From Sphagnum compactum (taxonomy: Eukaryota > Bryophyta > Sphagnopsida > Sphagnales), in the NCBI GenBank assembly GCA_965153455.1, contig OZ234497.1, forward strand, positions 6,696,001-6,760,000: a stretch of 64,000 nt of DNA. Direction: 5' to 3'. The position numbers were made by a program, and so were the translations under genes. Shown here piece by piece: positions 56,037 through 64,000 of the stretch. Each line of letters opens with the position of its first letter. Positions within the stretch are counted from its first letter, which is position 1. The notes beneath the pieces were generated by a model that was not told where the DNA came from, ran no database searches, and saw nothing but the letters and a program-made list of their open reading frames with translations.

Positions 56037-56913
56037 TTAGGTTGCTCAATGAGGAAGTTGAAAGAGATCTAGAATTAAAAAATCTTTAGAACTAGAGTTT
56101 GAAAATATTTAGGAGTATCATAGGAGGTTGTCAAGTGCAAAAAAGAAATGGGGAAAGAAAAAAAATGGGTAAGTCATTTTGTGTTTAGGTCCCAATTTGA
56201 GGTGATTTCAAAGAAGTAGCAAGATATCTCATTTTATGAAATTAAATGAGCTGAAATTTTGAAAGATGATAGTAGACAAATTTTTTCATGTTTCACCAAA
56301 ATTTTAGATCAAACCAAAGGTCATATGTGAGTGGTGTAGCTTTACAAAGTTATTGTGATAGAAGTTTAAATTGAGAAGACATCAAAACAAATTTTTGAAG
56401 TGGAACAAATACAATTTGGGAGAATTTGAAAGAAGCAAGGAATTTGAAGATTTGGAAGTGTAAATACATTATCAAGACCTTCATATAAAAGTTTGGTATG
56501 TAATCATGTACTTAATACCATACAAAATGTTATGCGAGATACGTATATATACGTAAAACCTATGTATGATATAAAATTTCGTATAATATTTAAGACATAC
56601 ATACATATGTAAAGTCCATTTTGTTCAACCCTAACCTGAACCCTAATCCTAAAAACTTACAGAACAAAAACCCTGATCCTAATCTTAGAAACCCAATGAA
56701 GGAAATAAAATCATTTGTGAAACCCTAAGAAGACATTGAGTGAGACAGACCACCAGCAAAACCTCTGGTGATTGGATCTCAAATCAATTTTGATATAACC
56801 AGAACCACGCGTCCGTCCCACGCCCGCGCCGTTTCTAGAACCTGGTTCAGCACTCCGTTTCGACATCCCGTTTAGGACCTCACGTGAGGCGACGCGGCCA
56901 CCTGTTTTGAGAG

Positions 56914-57370
56914 ATGGCAGACGATCTTTTTCAAATTGTAATTAAGAAATTAGACAAGAACAATTTCCAAGTGTGGAAATTTAGGATTATGAATTTTTTG
57001 ATGGGGAAAGGTTATTGAGAATTCATAACTAGAGAAAGAACCTCCTCTCCCCAAAAACCCACACAACAACAAATTCGAGCCAATAAAACTTGGCATGAAA
57101 AAACAAGGAAAATCTTGTATTGGTTGTTGTGAGTGTGTCCGATTCCATGATTGTGCATATTCAAGATGCAAAATCACCCAAGCAAGCTTGGGATACATTG
57201 GTGAAGATGTATAACACTAATACACAAGCTCGCAAAATGCAACTCAAAGAAGAGTTACATAATTTATAAAAAAACAAGATGAACATCAATGACTATTCTA
57301 TAAAGGTGAAAAACCTTGCAAATGCTCCCAATGAATTCTAGTCATTACTTCAAAAAATGAATAACGAACG
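56914..57370 (+). pseudogene. Broken copia gag (UBN2/DUF4219-type)
   Basis: The frame starting at ATG 56914 begins with the characteristic KLDKNNFQVWKFRIMNFL of copia gag. It hits a stop near 57016 and shifts frame near 57120. Later pieces such as SPKQAWDTLVKMYNT and RKMQLKEELHNL are standard for the UBN2 region. No zinc knuckle, protease, integrase or reverse transcriptase follows. Instead the reading passes into a helicase remnant at about 57375. The element is inactive. Confidence 0.75.
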
Positions 57371-57384
57371 TTTTATATTTGATG

Positions 57385-58750
57385 ATGTCATGTGTAGAAA
57401 AAAAACAAAATCCAGATGAACGAATTCATTTTTTCATTATTGGAGGTGTTGGTACATGTAAAACTTTCACATTAATACTTTTAATTCAAGCTTTGATATT
57501 TTTTTACAATAGACATCCTCAATCAAACCGTTTTAAAACAAACTTTACTCATGGCATACACTTGAAAAACAACATTTAACATTGTTGGAACTATAATTCA
57601 TCGAAGTCTTTCTATACCACTTAATTGTAAAGATTTACAATCATTAAGTTCAGAACGATTAGATAATTTAATTAAAAAATATGACCAATTACAGTTATAG
57701 TATTAGATGAAATAACATTAATAGGGAAAAGAATAGAATTGAAATTTATTGATCTTTGATTAAATCCAATCAAACATATTCACACCAATTTTTTTGGAAA
57801 TTTTGATGTAATTAGCACTAGGGATTTTTTTATCAAGTTTAACTAGTTTGTGATGTAAGAGTTTTCAAAACTAATGCAAACGACATTGATAGTTTAAAAT
57901 CCAAATTTTTGGAATGGAAAAATTAAATGTTATGAATTGAAGCAAATTATGCGCCAAAGTGACGAACAATTCATGAACATCTTAAATTAATTTTGAATTG
58001 TTACACAATTCCAATTAGATATATATACCACATAATCAATATTTTCATAAACTGTCAAATGATCCAAAATTTTCATATTTATTTTACACGAAGGACACAA
58101 AAAAAAAACCATTATGGATCAACTTTCCTTCAAAATGAAGAGGATATATTCATATTGTGTGTAGAAGTTTACATCATAATACATGTCCTCAATCATTTCA
58201 ATTGCAAAATGATGCAAATTTCACAACAAGACTACATTCAAGGGTTCAAGTAAAGAAAAATATGTTGGTTGAACTTTGTGTTGGAAATTATGCAACATTT
58301 GATGGTTTTGTAAATGGTGCAAATGAAATATTTCAAGGATCAACTAAAGTATTCAATTCACAAGAAGTCTTATGGATATTATTTAATAATCCCCAATGTG
58401 GTCAACTCACAAGAATAAAAAATACACATTTGTATGAACATGAAATACATCCTACATGGACACCTATAAAACCCATATTCAAAGATATTTAAATTGATTC
58501 AAATTCTTCTTACATTATAACAAAAACACAATTTCCCATTCAATTGGTTACAACATGTACTATACATTGAACATAAAGATTAACACTTAATTGTTTAACA
58601 TTTGATCCTACTAATGTTTATAAACATGGTTTGACATATACAACGTTTTTTCATGTTAAGAAAAAAGAAAAAAATTACTTTTTACAACCTTTGCAAATGA
58701 AACATTTGCAAATTGATCCAAGTGTTGCCATGGAGATGCGCAAATTGTAA
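57385..58750 (+). pseudogene. Broken PIF1-like helicase of a Helitron/Helentron
   Basis: Ordered pieces of a PIF1-family transposon helicase are visible. ERIHFFIIGGVGTCKTFTL at about 57420-57470 holds a Walker A in which the glycine before lysine is cysteine. VLDEITLIGKR near 57705 is Walker B-like. CYELKQIMRQSDEQF lies near 57928. VELCVGNYATFDGFVNGA lies near 58266-58320. FPIQLVTTCTIH and LTFDPTNV lie near 58532-58620. Several in-frame stops and frameshifts interrupt it. No Rep nuclease part is seen upstream; the copia fragment sits there instead. Confidence 0.7.
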
Positions 58751-58789
58751 ACCATTGCACAATGGGCTATACTTGTCCCCAAACCACAT

Positions 58790-59235
58790 ACATTTCATGA
58801 TTCACATGTACTAATTTATTCTCTCAATACTAAATCATTGCCTTTACATGAAAATGATGTTTTTTCATATTACAATATCAAAACAATTTACATATTGTGC
58901 TTCAATGAAACACATTTCAACACATTAATGTTTAATAATACATTTTTAAACAATGATACAACACATTCAATGATTATATATGACAATTTCACAACCTTAT
59001 CATCACATGAAATTTTTACATCTTTAGAAGTTAAGTATATTATCGCAACATTCAATGCAAATACAAGAAAGGCTATTCATGGAATAGCAATATATAGACC
59101 TTCAACATTATCCTTGTCAATGTTCATAATTCATTTTCAAAAGTTTTTGGATCTAATACCAATTTCTTGTCTCACGATAATAATTGACGATTTCGCTATT
59201 GACATGCTTATCAAACTCAACACAACCAAATGAAC
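58790..59235 (+). pseudogene. Endonuclease/exonuclease/phosphatase-like domain remnant downstream of the helicase
   Basis: Beginning IYSLNTKSLPLHENDV, then ILCFNETHF, AIHGIAIYRPST and IIIDDFAIDML, this follows the order of an apurinic-type endonuclease. ETH is the metal-ligand strand, and the IxDFNxD strand is here DDFAID. It lies directly after the helicase remnant, and the frame 58838-59233 is open. Helicase followed by such an endonuclease is the arrangement of Helentrons. The domain is probably inactive because the rest of the element is broken. Confidence 0.6.
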
Positions 59236-59574
59236 TCCAAAATTTTATAAAGCAATATTCAATGGAACTATAGGTTTTGAAAATTACAACAATTTATGGA
59301 TCCCATATTAATCACATATGAGCAAATGTAGCCACTCAACGATGCACATTAGGAGTTGTTGACGCTTATTAAACTGACCATAACCAAAATATTTTGCATT
59401 CAAACTCCCAAATTACAAACCACATCACATAGGTAAAAAATAAAATTTCTCTAAAAAATATTGACAATAATAATATGACAAAAATGATGATGAGATAATG
59501 ACCTACATATCTCACTTAACATAGCACTTGCCTTAATATTCTTTAATATTAGGGCAGAGATGTTAGAGTTATCT

Positions 59575-59872
59575 GCAAAGTAGCCCTGTCTTCGCCCTGT
59601 CTTGGGGGCCTCCTTTCACCCCCTATCCTCTCTTTCAGTGGTATCTGCAAAGTAAAGACATTTTATTAAATCTCAGTATGAAATGCTGCAACTCAGTGTG
59701 AAATGTTGCAACTCAGTGTGAAATGCTGAAACTTAGTATTTAACAAACAAGGTTGGAGACTAATTATAATAGTTGTACAGTTAGGAGAAGTGAAAATATA
59801 CGTAGTAGCAGTGGAGGCGCTGAGGAGAACGGAAAGACAGTATGAAACTCAGTTTACCACCAAAATTGATGG
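59575..59872 (+). repeat. Dispersed repeat family R1, copy 3
   Basis: Third copy of the family near 23770 and 45945. It has a C-rich start, gtggtatctgcaaagtaaag, a modified core and the 3' block gtttaccaccaaaattgatgg. Here the palindromic core is expanded by duplication of a unit of about 20 bases (aactcagtgtgaaatg...). Confidence 0.75.
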
Positions 59873-60072
59873 TTTTATGAGTTTCACCCCGCGTTGAATG
59901 CTAATGGTTTGCAGGTTTTTCAAAAAATCTCACCCTGTGTATGACCAAACTCAGGGTTCTGGTGCCGTGTTTTTCTTACATAAGGGATAAGTCTATTATG
60001 CGAGCCGGTTAGGGCAGAGACATTGCACGGTTCGCAGCTTGTTGTTAGGTGCTTGTGGTGGTTGGGGAACCA
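59873..60072 (+). promoter_or_regulatory. Upstream region of the DapB gene
   Basis: Only about 200 bases separate the end of R1 copy 3 from the first ATG of the dihydrodipicolinate reductase gene. The repeat therefore lies in or next to the promoter. No TATA box is evident. Confidence 0.4.
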
Positions 60073-63000
60073 ATGGCGGTTTGTTGGAGCTTGAATCCGA
60101 CGTCTCCTACCTACAGTTGCAATCCCGGGCTTTCGCAACTCAGGCATTACCTCCTCCACACACGAAGCTTCTCCTCTGCCGACTGCTTCGTCGCGGCGCA
60201 AGGCAGGCTAGTCGTGTTCAAGGAGGCGACGTGCTGGGTTTCTTCTCCTCCTGGCTTGGTGCTGCAGCGCAAAATGAAGAAGAAGAAGAAGAAGAAGAAG
60301 AAGAAGAGTATGACGATGGAATGCAGCTTGGGCGCCAGAGCTTCTTCCTCTGATAGCAGCAGTGATGCCAGCCCCCGCCTCCTCCACCCCACTGTATCAG
60401 TCATGGTATATTCCTTTTGCCTTCGAAGTCTTTGTCGGATTGAGGACAGGGGTTTTACTAGGGTTTAGTGAGCTTCGAGGTTTGCGAGGTCTGGGTTTTG
60501 AGCTTCGAGGTTTTGAGCATTGGGTGGTGATTAAGTGATGGTTGCCGGTGCTCCTCATGTGAGAAAGCTTTACTAACAAGATGGATCAGGTGAATGGCTG
60601 CACAGGGAAGATGGGTCAGGCGGTGGCGGAAGCAGCCATAGCAGCAGGTCTTCAACTGGTTCCCAAATGTATAACGGGACGTGGTAGAGCCGGGGGATAC
60701 GCAGAGTTCTCGATCCAGGGAATCAAGGTTGATGTTGTGGATGGGGATGAGAGAGAGAAGGTGATGGATCAGGTGTTGCAAGACTACCCTGATCTCATTG
60801 TCGTTGACTATACATTGCCTGCTGCTGTCAATGGTGAGCACACGTCTTTCAGCTGCTCTAGGTGCATGCAAACTCCGCTCCTCTACAATTGTTCCTTGAA
60901 GATTCATGCTTTGCACATTCAGAACAAGTCTCTGCTTGCAGATCCCAGTACTGCACAACAAGTCTGAGCTTGCAGATTCAGAACTGCATAAGAATCCTTC
61001 TCACAGATTCACAGCTGCACAACAAGTCTGAACTTGCAGATTCACAATTGCATAAGAATACTTCTCACCAACTCAAAACTGCACAAGAATTCTTCTCGCA
61101 GATCCAGAACTGCATAAGAATCCTTCTCGCCGATTCAAAACCGCACAAAGAATTCTTCTTGCAGATTCAGAACTGCATAAGAATCCTTCTCACCAATGCA
61201 CAACTGCACAACAAGTCTGCTTGCAGATTCACAGCTGCAGAACAAATCTGCTGGAAGATTCAGAACTGCTTAAGAATTCTTCTCACAGATTTGGAACTGC
61301 ACAACAAATGTGCTTTTAGGTGCTTGTGGATTCTGAAGTGCACAATGAGGCTGCTTTCAGGTTCACAACTGTGTAACAAGTCTGCTTGCTTGCTTGGAGA
61401 TTTGATATCTGCTTAACAAGTTCTGGTGTTTTTTTCCTTTTGGTCTATTCTTTTGAAGGGAATGCAGAGTTCTATTGTAGTCGAGGATTGCCATTCGTGA
61501 TGGGTACCACGGGTGGGGACCGGAACAAACTGGTGAAGGATGTTGAGGCATCTGGAGTTTATGCAGTCATTGCTCCACAAATGGGCAAGCAGGTAGGTGT
61601 GTGTGATGATGATTCTGCTGGTCTCAGACACAATTTGATGTGCAAGTGAAGGGATGGGGAGGGTGGTGGAAGAGGAGTATTACTTCAGGTTTTCCTATTG
61701 ACAACAACAGAACCTTGATTATTCAATACTTGCTCAAGTAGTTTTTCTGTTGCCATGCAAGAAAGCTCCAAGTGTTTGTTTTTACTGGTTGGTGTTTTGG
61801 AACTGATTTGCCAGAGACAATTTGCCTCGATTGGGGGGTTTGCAATAGGTTGTAGCATTTCAGGCAGCTATGGAACTCATGGCAGAGCAGTTTCCAGGTG
61901 CTTTTGCAGGCTATACACTGCAGGTTTTCTATCATCCTTCTTCTTCTTCTTCTCTCATAAAGCTATGACCTCACTCATTGTCATGTTAGCTTCCAAGTGT
62001 TTTTGGTGGGAGATTTTCTCTGCAATCTTGTACACATATCTTATTTTGAGCTTACTGCTAGCATAACATTGACATGGGAAGTTGAAAGACAGAAGTAGGA
62101 GCATTGTGTATAGAATGGCTCAAGAGTCTTTTGTTTGCTTCCTGCCTGCAGGTAACAGAGTCACATCAGTCAAGTAAAGTGGATACATCTGGGACTGCAA
62201 AAGCTGTCATCTCCAGTTTCCAGAAACTAGGCCTTCCTTTTAACTTGGACCAGGTTGGTTTATTGTCTTCCCATGTTACCACATTTTCCCAGCTTCAGCT
62301 CCACTCCCTTCTTTTGTAATAGTGAGAATTGTTGCATCCTGCTGTAGCTAGGACTTTGTGCAGGATTGAGACAACAGCTGGTTTTGGGTTTTGTTCTGAG
62401 GTTTTGGACAGATTGAGATGGTGAGGGATCGTGAAGAGCAAGTAACAAGGATGGGTGTGCCCAGTGAGCACCTCAATGGGCATGCATTCCACACCTACCA
62501 AGTTGTTTCTGCTGATGGCATGTATGAAGTATTCCTTTCCTGCTCTTTAAAAGTTTTTGAGTGCTTTGTGTAAGCAACAACATGTACTACTACTTAACCC
62601 AGTTATTACAGCAAAGTACGGATCTGACAAAACCTGTGTATGGGTGGGAGGCACAGGGTTGTGTTTGAATTTCAGCACAATGTTTGTGGAAGGTCTATTT
62701 ATGCTCAAGGCACAGTGGATGCTGTTCTGTTCCTTGCAAAGAAGGTGAGGCTTTTAAGAAAGCTCTGGATGAGATTGAAGAGGGGTTGAAAATGGGTTTT
62801 CATTCTGTTCACTATTTTGTCTTTTGGGTGTGTTCCTTGTGCATTTTCTTGTCTCACTGTTATCTTCCCATTGCTTCTGAAAACTCCATAGAAACTCAAG
62901 AGATGCATAAGGTTTACAACTTCTCTCATAAAGTTTACAATTGCATTCATTGTGTTGTGTTATCTTTCAAAGTGTTGTTGTGTAGATAGAGAAATTATGG

Positions 63001-63111
63001 CAAATCTCTCATGTATGTATAATTTCTTCTCTCACTGTGTAGATCCGGGAGAAGGCTGACAAGAAGCTGTACAACATGATTGATGTCTTAAGAGAGGGGA
63101 ATATGCGATAA
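60073..63111 (+). CDS. DAPB: 4-hydroxy-tetrahydrodipicolinate reductase, plastid form
   Basis: DapB performs the NAD(P)H-dependent second step of the lysine branch, in plastids of plants. Eight exons in phase (60073-60405, 60590-60833, 61459-61592, 61849-61923, 62152-62253, 62412-62521, 62657-62744, 63043-63111) encode 384 residues. Residues 1 to about 75 resemble a transit peptide. A lysine run (K-M-K then ten K) encoded by an AAG microsatellite follows. The nucleotide-binding fold starts VNGCTGKMG at 112-120. Further family blocks are DLIVVDYT, LPFVMGTTGGDRNKL and VIAPQMGKQVVAF, plus the plant-type catalytic motif ESHQSSKVDTSGTA at 265-278. Near the C-terminus are FEFQHNVCGRSIYAQGTVDA and the conserved end MIDVLREGNMR. 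The start at 60073 is the first ATG of the frame. Confidence 0.95.
60895..61390 (+). repeat. Minisatellite in DapB intron 2
   Basis: A unit of about 30-45 bases (cagattcagaactgcataag followed by aatccttctc, alternating with gctgcacaacaagtctgctt) recurs a dozen or more times. It fills most of the intron 60834-61458. The array stays open in one frame for 184 codons, a by-product of the repeat. It contains many 'tgcag' decoy acceptor sites. Confidence 0.85.
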
Positions 63112-64000
63112 AAATTCATATTCTTTTTTCCTGATTCATCTTTTCCACTTGTAGTGAGCAGAAGATTGAACTTGTCTTGTTTTGAATAAGACAAAAAAAA
63201 CCTCTGATCCCTCTGCGGTAAACCTCTGATCTTACAACTACTTGTTTGTTTGATTGTTATAAACATGTTCCAGTGAAGTCATAACCAGGCATAAGACTCT
63301 TGTGACATTTTCTGTAGTAGCTCATGGCTTGCTGTTTTTAGGCCGCTGGAAAAAGTTTCACAAAAGCCATGGCATTTCAAAGATCTGTTCTAACCTTTGC
63401 CTTTATGGTAAGAAGACATAGGGGATCCATTTTAAGAGGAAATTGAGACTACAGACGAGTTGAAGATATGCAAATTTGCAATGTCAAATTTTTAGCAAAT
63501 TATTTGGGATAGTGAAAATTAGAACCAAGATTCAAGATTCTTGAGTAGCATGAAGCATCTATGCATTTTGGGTTGTAGAGCTGTGACTCAAAATGAGAAC
63601 TTTATTTGGGAAAAAATGAAACACTCTTGTAGTTAAAATTTTGGGTGATTTCATTTTATCCCTATTTTTTCCCCCTTACAAACCTAGTTATGAACTTACC
63701 TTTCTCCCTTTACAAATCTACTTGTATATGCTTGCCAACCTCCATTTCCTTTGGAATTGATGGACAATTATTTTTCTTTTCTTTCCCTTTGATCTTCCTC
63801 TCCCTTCTTGAAATGGATGAACAATTTTCTTTTTCTCTTCTGATCTTGCTCTCCTTTGGAATGGGTGAATTTTTTCTTCCCCCTTCCACCCTTCCTTTTA
63901 TTCTTAATGGGTGAACATTTTTTTTTCTTTTTTTCCTCCTCCAACCTGCTCCTTTAGAATGGGTGGGTCACAACTTTTTTTAGTTTCCCAACCTCCCTCT
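63112..64000. other. 3' flank of DapB gene
   Basis: This contains the 3' untranslated region of DapB, then AT-rich DNA. From about 63650 it is pyrimidine-rich with degenerate repeats of 'cctttggaatgggtgaa' and T-rich words. No gene is recognised. Confidence 0.5.

Noticed and set aside
56808-56820. Sequence CCACGCGTCCG, identical to a common cDNA-library adaptor
   Set aside because: It lies inside a longer GC-rich leader before the copia gag start, without any cDNA-like junction. Coincidence is more likely than contamination.
60862-61416. A 184-codon open frame in the DapB region
   Set aside because: It is made by the intronic minisatellite. The DapB exons on either side join in phase without it.

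Overview
This is nuclear DNA of a land plant. Every gene I can read is split by GT-AG introns, and the gene set includes a chloroplast-lumen PsbP precursor, a plastid-type dihydrodipicolinate reductase and a REVEILLE-type clock MYB factor. Intergenic DNA is AT-rich and full of decayed transposons, so the genome is probably large or repeat-rich. The proteins match flowering-plant homologues well but not closely. Together with a Helentron-like helicase/endonuclease remnant, this makes me lean towards a non-angiosperm such as a fern or another early-diverging lineage. That placement is an inference and the sequence does not settle it.

Layout. 1-8.1 kb: AT-rich DNA with a decayed hAT-like transposase (about 1.6-3.6 kb) and a possible orphan vWA-like exon near 6.0 kb. 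8.2-15.4 kb: a head-to-head gene pair, snurportin-1 (minus) and RuvB-like 2/reptin (plus), sharing a promoter with telo-box motifs. 16.4-22.4 kb: a 14-exon BSD-domain gene (plus) with one GC-AG intron. 22.4-26.9 kb: repeats, including a dispersed family and a tandem array. 26.9-31.7 kb: a REVEILLE 4/6/8-type gene (minus). 33.6-38.3 kb: an IAR1/KE4-type ZIP metal transporter (minus) whose lumenal N-terminus carries a duplicated module and a histidine-rich run. 39.9-45.3 kb: a large foldback structure with arms built from about 200-bp tandem repeats. 48.2-49.5 kb: PsbP (minus). 50-59.3 kb: AT-rich DNA, then a truncated copia retrotransposon (LTR, primer-binding site, broken gag) abutting a broken PIF1-like helicase plus endonuclease remnant. 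60.1-63.1 kb: dihydrodipicolinate reductase (plus) with a minisatellite in one intron and an AAG microsatellite inside the coding sequence.

I rebuilt seven complete gene models by matching splice sites and reading phase. In all seven the exon lengths sum to an open frame that ends in a stop. The functions are largely independent: snRNP import and R2TP/chromatin remodelling, clock transcription, metal efflux from the secretory pathway, photosystem II oxygen evolution, and lysine biosynthesis. The one functional pairing is snurportin with RuvBL2, because both act in snRNP biogenesis and they share a promoter region.
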